Below are positions 18,376-27,773 of a stretch of 64,000 nucleotides of DNA, piece after piece. Position numbers and translations under genes: made by a program. The stretch lies in NCBI RefSeq assembly GCF_024347475.1, contig NZ_AP025487.1:124001-188000 (forward strand), read 5' to 3'. Under the pieces are notes generated by a model that saw only the letters and a program-made list of their open reading frames with translations, did no database searches and was not told the DNA's origin. How positions within the stretch are numbered: position 1 is the stretch's first letter; each line of letters starts with the position of its first letter. The DNA comes from Vibrio fortis (GTDB lineage: Bacteria > Pseudomonadota > Gammaproteobacteria > Enterobacterales > Vibrionaceae).

Positions 18376-18735
18376 GTCGACAGGGAGTTGGCAGGAACAG
18401 GAAAAAGCCTAACGGATTAGGTATCTTCAGGATGAAGATTTGATTGCTTAGGATGAGTGGTCAGCAAGGATGTAAAACACTGATTGAGTTTGATGTGGCT
18501 AGGATGGTTACTGATGCTGATGAAAGTGAATATCTCTGGATGAGATTGGCCCGTCAGGATGATAGGCAAGCATGGACACCGCTAGGATGGCGATGACAAA
18601 AGGAAATCGGTTAAAGGATTTAGCCAATATCAAGGAAAGATGCAGGGAGCACCTTATCTCAATGAGATAAATAGTGGCAGGAAGGCTACGAAAGAACTTA
18701 ACCCCGTAAGGCGCAAGTCTCACGGGGTTTCCTTT
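18376..18735 (+). ncRNA. CsrB-family small RNA (CsrA-sequestering)
   Basis: A regulatory RNA of about 360 nt that titrates the translational regulator CsrA. I count 17 GGA triplets between 18376 and 18700; 12 are AGGA and two GGGA. Several sit in hairpin loops: TCTTC-AGGAT-GAAGA at about 18424-18438, ATCTC-TGGAT-GAGAT near 18533-18545, and CGC-TAGGATG-GCG near 18580-18592. The 5' end GTCGACAGGGAG is identical to that of E. coli CsrB. A Rho-independent terminator (stem 18700-18707 with 18722-18729, then TCCTTTT) closes the gene. The VarA-type box is at 18199-18216. Vibrios carry several redundant copies (CsrB, C, D) and I cannot tell which this is. Reading frames in this stretch are not genes. 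Confidence 0.9.
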
Positions 18736-18760
18736 TATCTAGAGCAGTGAAAAGTACCTG

Positions 18761-19234
18761 CTATTGGTAGCGAATCGCATTCACAAACCACTCTTTGTCA
18801 CCCTCTGGGGTGCGTACTGTGAATTCATCATCCACTTCTTTTTTTAGCAGCGCACGTGCCATCGGTGAGTCGATCGAGACATAGTCTTTGACGCCACCAT
18901 AGATCTCATCTGGCCCTACGATACGGAATGCTTTGGTATCGCCATCATCATTCTCTATCTCTACCCAAGCACCAAAAAAGACCTTACCTTCCTGTTGGGG
19001 CGAGTAGTCCACAACTTTGACTTGGTCGAGGCGCTTTCTTAAATAGCGAACGCGGCGGTCTATCTCGCGCAGGCGTTTTTTGTTGTACTGATAGTCTGCG
19101 TTTTCACTGCGATCGCCTAGGCTTGCTGCCCAAGTTACCTTTTTGGTCACTTCTGGGCGCTCTTCTCGCCATAGGAAATTCAGCTCTTTAGTGAGTCTTT
19201 CATAGCCCTCACGAGTAATTAAGTTTGTTTTCAT
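18761..19234 (-). CDS. greB: Transcript cleavage factor GreB
   Basis: Binds the secondary channel of RNA polymerase and stimulates cleavage of the 3' end of backtracked RNA. At 157 aa it is the correct length. The N-terminal coiled coil (to about residue 75) carries the catalytic acidic loop region GDRSENADYQYNKKRLREIDRRVRYL, typical of GreB; the C-terminal FKBP-like domain follows (VDDEFTVRTPEGDKEWFV). It is divergent from ompR with 161 nt between the starts. Confidence 0.95.
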   Translation of the reverse strand: MKTNLITREGYERLTKELNFLWREERPEVTKKVTWAASLGDRSENADYQYNKKRLREIDRRVRYLRKRLDQVKVVDYSPQQEGKVFFGAWVEIENDDGDTKAFRIVGPDEIYGGVKDYVSIDSPMARALLKKEVDDEFTVRTPEGDKEWFVNAIRYQ

Positions 19235-19395
19235 AACTCTGACTTAGTGAAATCATGTTCTAAGATAGAATATATAGAAAGGCAACATACGTTAACAATT
19301 CTTTAGGCGACATTTTCTCCAAGAATGTTACATTTTCAATGTCTAAAAAGAATACTTAATCTTCAAGTTTGAGTTTTAATAGGTGGAACCATTAC

Positions 19396-20115
19396 ATGCA
19401 AGAAAACTACAAAATTTTAGTGGTCGATGACGATGCGCGCCTTCGTGCATTGCTGGAGCGCTACTTGTCTGAGCAAGGCTTTCAAGTGCGTAGCGTGGCA
19501 AACAGTGAGCAGATGGACCGCCTGTTAACCCGTGAAAACTTCCACTTAATGGTATTGGACCTGATGTTGCCAGGTGAAGATGGCCTTTCAATCTGTCGTC
19601 GTCTGCGCAATGCCAATAACATGTTGCCGATTTTGATGCTGACCGCTAAGGGCGATGAAGTTGATCGCATTGTTGGCCTAGAAGTGGGTGCCGACGATTA
19701 CCTACCGAAGCCATTTAACCCTCGTGAGTTGTTGGCACGTATCAAAGCGGTACTGCGTCGCCAAGTGATTGAAGCACCGGGAGCACCAAGCACGGAAGAG
19801 TCTGTGGTTGAGTTCGGTGAATTCCGTTTGAACCTAGGTACTCGAGAGATGTTTCGTGGAGAAGAGCCGATGCCTCTGACCTCGGGTGAGTTTGCAGTAT
19901 TGAAGTCACTGGTAACTAATGCACGTGAGCCAATGTCTCGCGATAAGCTAATGAACATGGCTCGTGGCCGTGAGTACTCAGCGATGGAGCGTTCTATCGA
20001 CGTTCAGATCTCTCGCCTGCGTCGCCTTGTTGAAGAAGATCCAAGTAAGCCACGCTACATCCAAACGGTGTGGGGCTTAGGTTACGTGTTCGTTCCAGAT
20101 GGAAAAGCGGTGTAG
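19396..20115 (+). CDS. ompR: Osmotic/acid response regulator OmpR
   Basis: DNA-binding response regulator of the OmpR/EnvZ system controlling porin and osmostress genes. It has a receiver domain (residues 5-120) with DDD at 11-13, phospho-acceptor Asp55 (LMVLDLMLPG) and the Lys of LPKPFNP, and a winged-helix output domain from about 135 (MPLTSGEFAVLKSLV, ending QTVWGLGYVFVPDG). The frame is open from 19369, but ATG 19396 gives 239 aa, equal to E. coli OmpR, with AGGTGG 9 nt upstream. envZ follows after 147 nt rather than overlapping. Confidence 0.97.
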   Translation: MQENYKILVVDDDARLRALLERYLSEQGFQVRSVANSEQMDRLLTRENFHLMVLDLMLPGEDGLSICRRLRNANNMLPILMLTAKGDEVDRIVGLEVGADDYLPKPFNPRELLARIKAVLRRQVIEAPGAPSTEESVVEFGEFRLNLGTREMFRGEEPMPLTSGEFAVLKSLVTNAREPMSRDKLMNMARGREYSAMERSIDVQISRLRRLVEEDPSKPRYIQTVWGLGYVFVPDGKAV

Positions 20116-20152
20116 CTCTATCTGTCACACTCGTGATTGAAACGTGATTATT

Positions 20153-20190
20153 ATCGGGTCATCTCATGCTTATGTGATGGCCCGTTTTAT
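20153..20190 (+). terminator. Terminator-like hairpin between ompR and envZ
   Basis: Stem 20155-20163 with 20176-20184 (9 bp, one G-T pair) and a 12-nt loop, followed by TTTTAT. It lies inside the ompR-envZ interval and could lower envZ expression relative to ompR. Confidence 0.65.
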
Positions 20191-20262
20191 ATTCAGAACA
20201 GTGGTTTAGAGTTATAGTTTCTATTATGTCTCTGTTTCTCTACCTTTCACTTTAGGTTTTCT

Positions 20263-21561
20263 ATGCGTATACGTAGCTCCTTTACTCAATCTATCGTTCT
20301 TTTTTTAACCTTGTTGGTGGCCAGCCAAATATTCTCTTATTACGCGGTATTTAATTACGCCTTGATGCCGAGTTTGCAGCAGTTCAATAAGATCTTAGCG
20401 CATGAGTTGAACTTGGTTTTAGATGAAGGCGACCTCGATATCGAGATGGATGCTCCATTGCGTCAGCGGGTATTGGAGCAGCTTGGGGTGACGGTACATG
20501 CTAAAGACAGTGATACTGCGGGTGAGTTTTATCATGCTGTCGCGATTGATCTAATGAGTGAAGAGATGACCAAGGAGCTGGGTTCAGAGACCGAGGTGAG
20601 GTTGATCTTAGGTGCTGAGAGCTATGTGTTGTGGATGGATATCGCGCAGCTACCTAATTCCTTGATTCGAATCCCACTTTCTGAGCTACAAGAAGAGGAC
20701 TTTGCGCCACTGTTTCGAAATAGCTTGATCATGGCGCTGTTGATCATTGCTGGTGGCTGGTTGTTTATCCGTTTACAAAATCGCCCATTGATTGCGCTAG
20801 AGAAAGCTGCGAAAGGCGTTGGGCGTGGTGATATCCCACCACCGCTACCAGTGCAAGGCGCACAAGAGATTCGCTCAGTAACTCGTGCCTTCAACCAGAT
20901 GTCGAAAGGCATTCAAGAGCTAGAAGAAGACAGAGCACTGTTGATGGCGGGTATTAGCCACGATCTACGCACGCCATTGACTCGTATCCGCTTGGCAACA
21001 GAGATGATGTCACCAGAAGACAGCTACTTAGCCGAGGGTATTATCAGTGATACCGAAGAGTGTAACGAGATCATCAGTCAGTTTATGGATTACCTTAAAC
21101 CGGTTGATCGGAACTCATTCCAAGCGGTGTTCTTAGAAGATATCGCCGGTGAGGTAGCAAGCTCTGAGGGCGGCTATGAGGTGCAGATTGAAACGGATAT
21201 ATCGACATCCATGAAGCCTGCTCTCGGGAATCCAATTGCGATTAAGCGTGCCGTGAGTAACTTGGTGGTTAATGCTCTACGTTACGGTAATGGTTGGGTG
21301 AAGGTGACAACGGGCATGACTGCAGATAATAAATTGGCGTGGGTGACGGTCGAGGACAATGGCCCCGGTATTCCGCAAGATCAGATCAGTAAGTTGTTTG
21401 AACCCTTCACCCGAGGCGATACCGCGCGTGGTAGTGAGGGTACTGGCTTAGGCTTGGCGATTGTGAAGCGTATTGTCAGTCAACATCAGGGTGCTGTGGT
21501 GGTGAATAACCGCAGCCAAGGTGGTTTGAAAGCGCAGATCAGTTTTCCGGTTAAGTCGTAA
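20263..21561 (+). CDS. envZ: Osmosensor histidine kinase EnvZ
   Basis: Inner-membrane sensor kinase/phosphatase for OmpR. It has a first membrane helix at residues 10-30, a periplasmic domain to about 153, a second helix at 154-170, a HAMP domain (residues 171-222), and a DHp domain with the phospho-acceptor His233 in [14 protein letters not shown]. The catalytic ATPase domain follows, with the N box ([10 protein letters not shown]), G1 box (VEDNGPGI) and G2 box ([12 protein letters not shown]). At 432 aa it is slightly shorter than E. coli EnvZ. It ends before a stem-loop at 21573-21598. Confidence 0.95.
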   Translation: MRIRSSFTQSIVLFLTLLVASQIFSYYAVFNYALMPSLQQFNKILAHELNLVLDEGDLDIEMDAPLRQRVLEQLGVTVHAKDSDTAGEFYHAVAIDLMSEEMTKELGSETEVRLILGAESYVLWMDIAQLPNSLIRIPLSELQEEDFAPLFRNSLIMALLIIAGGWLFIRLQNRPLIALEKAAKGVGRGDIPPPLPVQGAQEIRSVTRAFNQMSKGIQELEEDRALLMAGISHDLRTPLTRIRLATEMMSPEDSYLAEGIISDTEECNEIISQFMDYLKPVDRNSFQAVFLEDIAGEVASSEGGYEVQIETDISTSMKPALGNPIAIKRAVSNLVVNALRYGNGWVKVTTGMTADNKLAWVTVEDNGPGIPQDQISKLFEPFTRGDTARGSEGTGLGLAIVKRIVSQHQGAVVVNNRSQGGLKAQISFPVKS

Positions 21562-21711
21562 TTCTAGTGAGTATCGGGGACGGCTATAGATCCCCGATTC
21601 GGTCATTCTTCCCTCTCGGGGATGATGGCGTTATCTACAAACGTCATTCTCTATCGTGAGGAACGAACGAGTAGGGAATCTCTCTCTTGATTGATGAAAG
21701 TAACGTGTACT

Positions 21712-21742
21712 AAAAAGGCTTCCACGTGGAAGCCTTGCTACT
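21712..21742. terminator. Bidirectional terminator between envZ and recG
   Basis: A perfect palindrome at 21715-21736 (stem of about 9 bp with loop ACGT). On the minus strand it is followed by TTTTTAG, so it is chiefly the recG terminator. Confidence 0.8.
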
Positions 21743-21767
21743 TTTGAACCTCAACTATGAGAAGGAA

Positions 21768-23846
21768 CTACGCCTTAGAGTAAACATCACGCTCACCTAA
21801 CCAGCGGTTGATGATCGCTTTAGCATTCTCTGGGTAGCTGTCGTGAATGTGACGAGCGATGCGCTGTACTTCAGGGATCAGGCGTTGGTCGCGAACCAAA
21901 TCAGCAATCTTAAAGTCCGCTAAGCCTGTTTGTTTGGTACCTAGCAGTTCACCTGGGCCTCGGATCTCCAAGTCACGCTGTGCAATCACAAAACCATCGT
22001 TACTTTCACGCAATACGCCTAAGCGTTTCTGAGCGGTTTTAGACAGCGGTGAGTGGTACAGCAATACACAATGACTGGCGACTGAGCCACGACCAACACG
22101 ACCACGTAATTGGTGCAGCTGCGCTAAGCCAAGACGTTCTGGATTCTCGATGATCATTAAGCTCGAATTCGGCACATCCACACCCACTTCAATCACCGTA
22201 GTTGCAACTAACAGATGCAGTTTGTTCTCTTTGAACTCTTGCATCACCGCTTGCTTCTCAGCGGGTTTCATTCGGCCATGAACCAAGCCAATCTTTACAT
22301 CAGGTAGTTTGCGTTGCAGCTCCTCTGCGGTATCCGCTGCGGCTTGTGCTTCCAATACTTCTGATTCATCAATCAGAGTACACACCCAATAAGCCTGTTT
22401 GCCCTCATTGAGACAGGCGTTGCGCACACGCTCAACAATGTCATCACGCTTGGTATCAGGAATGGCGACGGTTTGAATTGGGGTTCGACCGGGCGGAAGC
22501 TCATCAATAATTGAGGTTTCCAAATCCGCATAGGCGGTCATTGCTAAGGTTCGCGGGATTGGTGTTGCTGTCATCACTAGCTGATGAGGGTAGTAACCTT
22601 GTTTCGCGCCTTTCTCACGTAGCTCTAGTCGTTGGTGGACACCAAATCGATGCTGCTCATCAATGATCACCAGACCAAGGTTTTTGAACTCAACATGCTC
22701 TTGGAAGAGGGCGTGGGTACCGACCACCATTTGCGCTTCGCCACTGGCAATTCGCTCAAGTTCTTTCTCTTTAGCTTTGCCTTTCAGTTTGCCCGCGAGC
22801 CAACCTACTTGAATACCCATACTTTCAAACCAGTTAGCAAAGTTGATCGAGTGTTGCTCTGCTAGAAGTTCGGTTGGTGCCATCAGCGCCACTTGTTGGC
22901 CATGCTCTAGAGCGCGAACCGCCGCCAGTGCAGCAACCAAGGTTTTACCTGAACCTACATCACCTTGTACTAGGCGCATCATCGGGTGCGGCTTCTCTAG
23001 GTCGCCCTCAATCTCTTTCACTACTCGTGCTTGTGCATTGGTTGGTGAGAACGGCAGCTGTGCGAGTAGCTTGTCTTTGAGTGTATGTACTGGCGGCAGT
23101 GGTATTGCGTTGTCTTGCTGCCCTTTGCTACGAACCGAGAGCATAGAGAGGTTTTGTGCGAGCAGCTCTTCCATGATCAAACGAAGTTGGGCAGGATGCT
23201 TGCCCTCATCAAACAGTTCAAGGTCGATCCCTGGAGGCGGCCTGTGAATAGTATGCAGTGCTTGTGCCAGCGTGATCTGGTGATCGTATAGACCAGAAGG
23301 AAGTAGCTCATTGACTGCCGCCTTATCGATAAGCTCTAGTGCTTGATCAGTGAGGTTACGCAGAGTGACTTGTCGTAGTCCGTCGGTCGTTGGGTAAACC
23401 GGAGTCAGGGTTGCTTCTACATCGGGCTGTTGCCTTGGTGCAAAGAACTTGTAGTCTGGATGGACGATCTCCAGCCCCATACCGCCACGTTTAATCTCGC
23501 CGTAGGCATGAACCTGTTTGCCTTCCGCAAAGTTGTTCTTCATCCCTGCGGTGAAGTTGAAAAAACGCAGGGTGATGGTGCCGTTGCCATCGCTGATTTT
23601 TACCGCCAGCATTTTGCGTTTACCAAAGATGGTATCGACGCTCATCACTTTGCCCTGCACTGCCGCCCAGATCCCAGCATGCAATTTAGCAATTGGGTAG
23701 ATGCGTGTGCGGTCTTCGTAACGCAGTGGCAGATGAAACAGTAGATCTTGTACGTTGTTCAACCCAACCTTTGCCAGTTTCTCGGCGACCTTTGCGCCAA
23801 CTCCAGACAAAGAGTTAAGAGGAATAGCAGATAAAAGCTGTGACAT
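21768..23846 (-). CDS. recG: ATP-dependent DNA helicase RecG
   Basis: Branch-migration helicase that remodels stalled forks, D-loops and R-loops. The N-terminal wedge/OB domain (residues 1-260) is followed by helicase domains with Walker A GDVGSGKTLVAALA near 285, the DEQH box (IIDEQHRFGVHQR), motif III MTATPIPRTLAM and motif VI QLRGRVGRG. At 692 aa from MSQLLSAIPLNSL it aligns along its length with E. coli RecG. An upstream in-frame start at 23858 exists but lacks support. It stands between a terminator and a repeat-rich gap upstream of spoT's end. Confidence 0.97.
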   Translation of the reverse strand: MSQLLSAIPLNSLSGVGAKVAEKLAKVGLNNVQDLLFHLPLRYEDRTRIYPIAKLHAGIWAAVQGKVMSVDTIFGKRKMLAVKISDGNGTITLRFFNFTAGMKNNFAEGKQVHAYGEIKRGGMGLEIVHPDYKFFAPRQQPDVEATLTPVYPTTDGLRQVTLRNLTDQALELIDKAAVNELLPSGLYDHQITLAQALHTIHRPPPGIDLELFDEGKHPAQLRLIMEELLAQNLSMLSVRSKGQQDNAIPLPPVHTLKDKLLAQLPFSPTNAQARVVKEIEGDLEKPHPMMRLVQGDVGSGKTLVAALAAVRALEHGQQVALMAPTELLAEQHSINFANWFESMGIQVGWLAGKLKGKAKEKELERIASGEAQMVVGTHALFQEHVEFKNLGLVIIDEQHRFGVHQRLELREKGAKQGYYPHQLVMTATPIPRTLAMTAYADLETSIIDELPPGRTPIQTVAIPDTKRDDIVERVRNACLNEGKQAYWVCTLIDESEVLEAQAAADTAEELQRKLPDVKIGLVHGRMKPAEKQAVMQEFKENKLHLLVATTVIEVGVDVPNSSLMIIENPERLGLAQLHQLRGRVGRGSVASHCVLLYHSPLSKTAQKRLGVLRESNDGFVIAQRDLEIRGPGELLGTKQTGLADFKIADLVRDQRLIPEVQRIARHIHDSYPENAKAIINRWLGERDVYSKA

Positions 23847-23914
23847 AACAAGGCTCACGACGGTAATGGATATCGTCTATTCAAGCATTTTACTGGATTT
23901 TTGTACAGGATAAA

Positions 23915-24250
23915 GCGAAAGAGCAGATGAGAGATTCGGGTAAACGGGATGCGAAGAGATTGAGGGCGGATACGGGATGCGAGTAAGCGAGATGCAAAAG
24001 GATAAGAGCAGATGCAAGATTCGGGAAAACGAGAAACGAAAAGATCAAAGCAATATAAAGAATTAAAGCAGACTCGAAATACGAAAAGTGGAGTGATGAA
24101 AAGCTTTTGCTCTTCGCATCTCGAGACTCGTATCTCTCATCTACTTTATCTATCTAGACTCAAAAAATTAAAAACAGATGTGGAATTTAGGTGGCGAGTT
24201 ACGAAGTCATTTGCTCTTCGCATCTCGCCATCTCGAATCTCTCATCTTAT
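23915..24250. repeat. Compound purine/pyrimidine inverted-repeat element (copy 1)
   Basis: The recG-spoT gap contains modular repeated words: GAGATTCGGGTAAACGGGATG, GATGCGAAGAG and GCAGATGCAAGATTCG on the left, and GCTCTTCGCATCTCG twice on the right (about 24108-24124 and 24211-24227). The left half is purine-rich and the right half is its rough reverse complement, so long RNA hairpins can form. At least two units appear fused. It ends 7-8 nt from the spoT stop. The same words occur in copies 2-4. Reading frames inside it are spurious. Confidence 0.75.
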
Positions 24251-24256
24251 TTTGAA

Positions 24257-26380
24257 TCAGTTCTTACGACGTCTTACCTTCAGCGCGTGTGGCATAACAC
24301 GCAGCTTCTTCATAATACTCGCAAGATGTACACGATCTTTCGTGGTCAGCAAGATTGTCACTGTATACAAGCGCCCATCACGTTCCTCAGTTGAGATACC
24401 GTGAATGTTAGAGCCCGTTTTCGAGATAACATTGGTTAATTCAGCCAGTGCACCTTGGTGATTCTGTAGATCGACCTGAAGCTCAGCTGTGAACTCTTGG
24501 TCGTAATCGTCAGACCATTCAACCGCCATGTACTTGTCTGGTTCTTTTTGGTAACCACGGACGTTTGGACATGTTTCACGGTGAACCACAAGACCACGAC
24601 CTGGAGACACATGGGCAATGATGTGATCATCAGGGATTGGGTGACAACAGTTGGCAAATGTCAGCAGTAAACCTTCAGCGCCGCGGATAGGCAGCTTCTT
24701 CTTCGGTGAATCGCTGTCGCTGCTCACTTCTGTTAGCTCGTCAGCATCACCAAGCAGGCGACGTGCAATCACGATGCTCATCAGCTCACCCAGACCAATC
24801 GAAGCCAGTAGGTCTTCAATCGACTCAAGGCGCAGATCAGACAGAACGTGTTCAACATTCTCTTGCGCAATATCGCCAATCGAGTGTTCACCCAGTGCGT
24901 GGTTAAGCAGGCGGCGACCTAGGGTGACAGACTCTTCACGACGCATGGTTTTAAGAACCTGACGGATCTTAGTACGAGCACGAGAGGTCACCACATAGTT
25001 GAGCCATGCTGCATTCGGACGAGCACCCGGCGCACTGATGATTTCGATCGTCTGACCGTTCTTCAGGGCTTTGCTTAGCGGGTACGGGTTCATGTCGACA
25101 CGAGCACCAACACACATGTTGCCAACGTCAGTATGGACTGCGTAAGCAAAGTCGACGGCTGTTGCGCCTGCTGGCAGCTCAACGATACGACCTTTCGGTG
25201 TGAAGACAAAGATCTCGTCTGGGAATAGGTCAGATTTAACGTTCTCAATGAATTCGAACGAGTTACCGGCACTTTGTTGAAGCTCAAGTAGGCTCTGCAT
25301 CCAGCGCTGAGCTTTCACTTGCGCGGTCGTGCCATTGCTACGAGTGCCATTGCCTTTATAAGACCAGTGCGCCGCAACACCTTTGTCAGCCATTTGGTCC
25401 ATGTCTTCGGTACGAATTTGTACTTCAACAGGAACGCCGTGAGGACCAATCATTGATGTATGCAGAGACTGATAGCCATTGGCTTTCGGTACCGCAATGT
25501 AGTCTTTCATGCGACCCGGACGAGGCTTATACAAGCTATGAGCCTGACCCAGTGCGCGATAACAAGTGTCTGGAGTGTCTACGACGACGCGGAATGCGTA
25601 GATATCCATAATGGTGTGGAAACGCTGCTCTTTGGTTTTCATCTTGTTGTAGATGGAGAACAGGTTCTTTTCACGACCAAATACACGAGCAGGTAAGCCA
25701 ACCTCTTCAAGGCGACCTTCAATCTCGCTATGGATACGTTGGATCATCTCTTTGCGGTTACCACGAGCGGCTTTCACCACTTCTTTAAGAACTCGGTAAC
25801 GGTTTGGATAAAGGGCTTCAAAGCCAAGTTCTTCTAGTTCAGTCTTGATGTTATGGATACCAAGACGGTGAGCAAGAGGAGAGTAGATCTCTAGAGTTTC
25901 ACGTGCAATACGACGCTTTTTATCTGGGCGAAGTGCCCCGAGCGTACGCATGTTGTGTGTTCGGTCTGCTAATTTGATCAAGATAACGCGGATGTCTTGC
26001 ACCATGGCGAGAACCATTTTACGGAAGTTCTCTGCTTGCGCTTCTTTGCGATCACGAAACTTAAGCTTATCCAGCTTAGAAACACCATCAACAAGCTCCG
26101 CCACTGTGTTACCAAACTGCGCTTCTAACTCTTCTTTTGTAACTTCAGTATCTTCAATTACATCGTGGAGTAGGGCTGCTTGGAGTGTTTCGATATCAAG
26201 GCGCATTTCAGCCAGGATACGTGAAACAGCAACAGGGTGGATAATGTATGGTTCACCGCTTGAGCGGGTTTGCCCTTCATGGGCATCTCTCGCTACCACA
26301 TAAGATTGACGCAGAGCCTCAATTTGAGGCTCTGTTAGGTATTCTTGGGCAACGTCTTTGAGGCTATCGAATAGATACAA
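24257..26380 (-). CDS. spoT: Bifunctional (p)ppGpp synthetase/hydrolase SpoT
   Basis: Makes and mainly degrades the alarmone (p)ppGpp in response to fatty-acid, carbon and other stresses. The N-terminal HD hydrolase domain shows HDVIEDT and the preceding EPYIIHPVAV segment (residues 45-80), so hydrolysis should be intact. The synthetase domain (about 240-350) contains DIYAFRVVVD and the PKANGYQSLHT segment. A TGS domain (EIFVFTPKGRIVELPAGATAVDFAYAVH, about 385-445), a conserved Cys/zinc-finger region (FANCCHPIPDD) and a C-terminal ACT domain follow. The 707 aa match the family. It is in the order gmk-rpoZ-spoT, as in E. coli. Confidence 0.96.
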   Translation of the reverse strand: MYLFDSLKDVAQEYLTEPQIEALRQSYVVARDAHEGQTRSSGEPYIIHPVAVSRILAEMRLDIETLQAALLHDVIEDTEVTKEELEAQFGNTVAELVDGVSKLDKLKFRDRKEAQAENFRKMVLAMVQDIRVILIKLADRTHNMRTLGALRPDKKRRIARETLEIYSPLAHRLGIHNIKTELEELGFEALYPNRYRVLKEVVKAARGNRKEMIQRIHSEIEGRLEEVGLPARVFGREKNLFSIYNKMKTKEQRFHTIMDIYAFRVVVDTPDTCYRALGQAHSLYKPRPGRMKDYIAVPKANGYQSLHTSMIGPHGVPVEVQIRTEDMDQMADKGVAAHWSYKGNGTRSNGTTAQVKAQRWMQSLLELQQSAGNSFEFIENVKSDLFPDEIFVFTPKGRIVELPAGATAVDFAYAVHTDVGNMCVGARVDMNPYPLSKALKNGQTIEIISAPGARPNAAWLNYVVTSRARTKIRQVLKTMRREESVTLGRRLLNHALGEHSIGDIAQENVEHVLSDLRLESIEDLLASIGLGELMSIVIARRLLGDADELTEVSSDSDSPKKKLPIRGAEGLLLTFANCCHPIPDDHIIAHVSPGRGLVVHRETCPNVRGYQKEPDKYMAVEWSDDYDQEFTAELQVDLQNHQGALAELTNVISKTGSNIHGISTEERDGRLYTVTILLTTKDRVHLASIMKKLRVMPHALKVRRRKN

Positions 26381-26438
26381 ATTAAAGGCCCGGAAGGTTA
26401 ATTAGTTCGAATAACAATGACGCTTTTGCGAATAAGAG

Positions 26439-26711
26439 TTAACGAGAGTGAGCGATGCTGCTTACTGCTGCAAGCTCAGCTGCTTCTTGCTCTTGTTGCT
26501 CTTGACGCTCACGAGCATCTAGTACGTCTTTAGTGATAAGACCTTCTTCGATTTCACGAAGTGCGATAACCGTTGGCTTATCGTTTTCTTCAGGCACTAG
26601 TGAATCTTTACCGCCAGTTTGCATTTGACGAGCGCGGCGAGCCGCAATAAGAACTAGGTCGAAACGGTTGCCAACTTTTTCAACAGCGTCTTGAACAGTT
26701 ACGCGTGCCAT
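26439..26711 (-). CDS. rpoZ: RNA polymerase omega subunit RpoZ
   Basis: Small RNAP subunit that folds around the beta' C-terminus and forms part of ppGpp site 1. The 90-aa sequence [28 protein letters not shown] is the canonical N-terminus of omega. It lies between gmk and spoT, linking guanylate metabolism and the alarmone pathway in one direction of transcription. Confidence 0.97.
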   Translation of the reverse strand: MARVTVQDAVEKVGNRFDLVLIAARRARQMQTGGKDSLVPEENDKPTVIALREIEEGLITKDVLDARERQEQQEQEAAELAAVSSIAHSR

Positions 26712-26827
26712 GAGGACTCCAAATAGTTAACTAATAAATTTTGAATGACGAGAAAGTATACAAGTTTAACTAGAGACTTTCTAGATCACCGTATACTTAT
26801 CTCAATGGAAAATCTAGCCTTGCTAGC

Positions 26828-27451
26828 TTATTCCGCCAGTAGAGCAGTAAGCATGCCGCTGTATTTTGCTGCTTGCTTATCTTCTTTTAAGCGCTCCGCA
26901 CGAATGATAGCTCTGAAGTCCATAAGGGCTGCATCAAAGTCATCATTCACGATCACGTAGTCATACTCATTATAATGAGAGATTTCTGACTTCGCTTCGC
27001 TCATGCGTTTCGCAATAACTTCTGCGCTATCTTGACCACGAACATTTAGACGACGCTCTAGCTCACCGTTTGATGGTGGAAGAATGAATACACTCTTTGC
27101 TTGAGGCATCTGTTCACGGATCTGACGAGCACCCTGCCAGTCGATATCTAGGAACACATCAATACCGCGGTCTAGGTTTTCTTCAATCCATACGCGAGAA
27201 GTACCGTAGTAGTTACCAAACACTTCGGCATACTCTAAGAACTCACCTTTAGCGATAAGATCTTCGAAGTGATGCTTTTCAACGAAGTGGTAGTGAACAC
27301 CATTTTCTTCACCAGGGCGCATACCGCGAGTGGTGTGTGAAACAGATACCTTCATTGCGTAGGTTGGATTGGTTTCTAGCATTGCTGAGATCAAGCTCGA
27401 TTTACCTGCGCCACTAGGTGCAGATACGATGTAAAGAGTACCTTTGCCCAT
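26828..27451 (-). CDS. gmk: Guanylate kinase Gmk
   Basis: Phosphorylates GMP to GDP with ATP. The P-loop [10 protein letters not shown] is at residues 10-19, with the GMP-binding segment ([19 protein letters not shown]) at about 38-57 and the lid region near 125-150. At 207 aa it has the usual length. It is divergent from the riboswitch-controlled purine permease, so genes of guanine salvage/uptake and GMP phosphorylation face each other. Confidence 0.97.
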   Translation of the reverse strand: MGKGTLYIVSAPSGAGKSSLISAMLETNPTYAMKVSVSHTTRGMRPGEENGVHYHFVEKHHFEDLIAKGEFLEYAEVFGNYYGTSRVWIEENLDRGIDVFLDIDWQGARQIREQMPQAKSVFILPPSNGELERRLNVRGQDSAEVIAKRMSEAKSEISHYNEYDYVIVNDDFDAALMDFRAIIRAERLKEDKQAAKYSGMLTALLAE

Positions 27452-27727
27452 CTGTATGTTTCCACTGTTGGTTGGATTGAGTGAAGGTGTTGCCCTCCAC
27501 TATAAAAGATAGCACTGACCGAACTCTTGCTCACCTCTGCTGTGCACAGTGTACACGCAATGTGGTGAAAATTAGGTCAGAAAAATGGAGGCGAAGAGTA
27601 GCATATTTCAATGATTCAGAACAACTGGCTTGATCGTTATTTATTGGCAAATGATCTTCTCAAGGATCTTCGTAGAAATGCAATCAGTGGCCATCAGCAC
27701 TTTTTTATGTGATCCAGACAAAATTTG

Positions 27728-27755
27728 TTGAAGTTTTAATCTCAACCCTTACAAT
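27728..27755 (+). promoter_or_regulatory. Promoter of the purine permease transcript
   Basis: TTGAAG (27728-27733), a 16-nt spacer and TACAAT (27750-27755) make a good sigma-70 promoter. Transcription would begin near 27762, just ahead of the riboswitch aptamer. Confidence 0.6.
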
Positions 27756-27757
27756 CC

Positions 27758-27773
27758 GCGCAAACGATTAAAT
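27758..27773 (+). promoter_or_regulatory. PurR-like operator candidate
   Basis: GCGCAAACGATTAAAT matches 11 of 16 positions of the PurR operator ACGCAAACGTTTGCGT; the left half is nearly perfect and the right half is poor. It overlaps the expected transcription start, a typical repressor position. Confidence 0.4.

Noticed and set aside
18223..18420. 65-codon plus-strand frame in the tex-greB gap
   Set aside because: Covers the sRNA promoter and the RNA's 5' end; no ribosome binding site or protein-like composition.
18508..18723. 71-codon minus-strand frame in the same gap
   Set aside because: It is antisense to the CsrB-like RNA and results from its repeated GGAT motifs.
23915..24250. CRISPR-like array
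   Set aside because: The repeated words are irregular in spacing and inverted rather than direct, with no unique spacers and no cas genes.
24012..24404. 130-codon plus-strand frame
   Set aside because: Arises from the modular hairpin repeat and runs into antisense spoT; low-complexity peptide.
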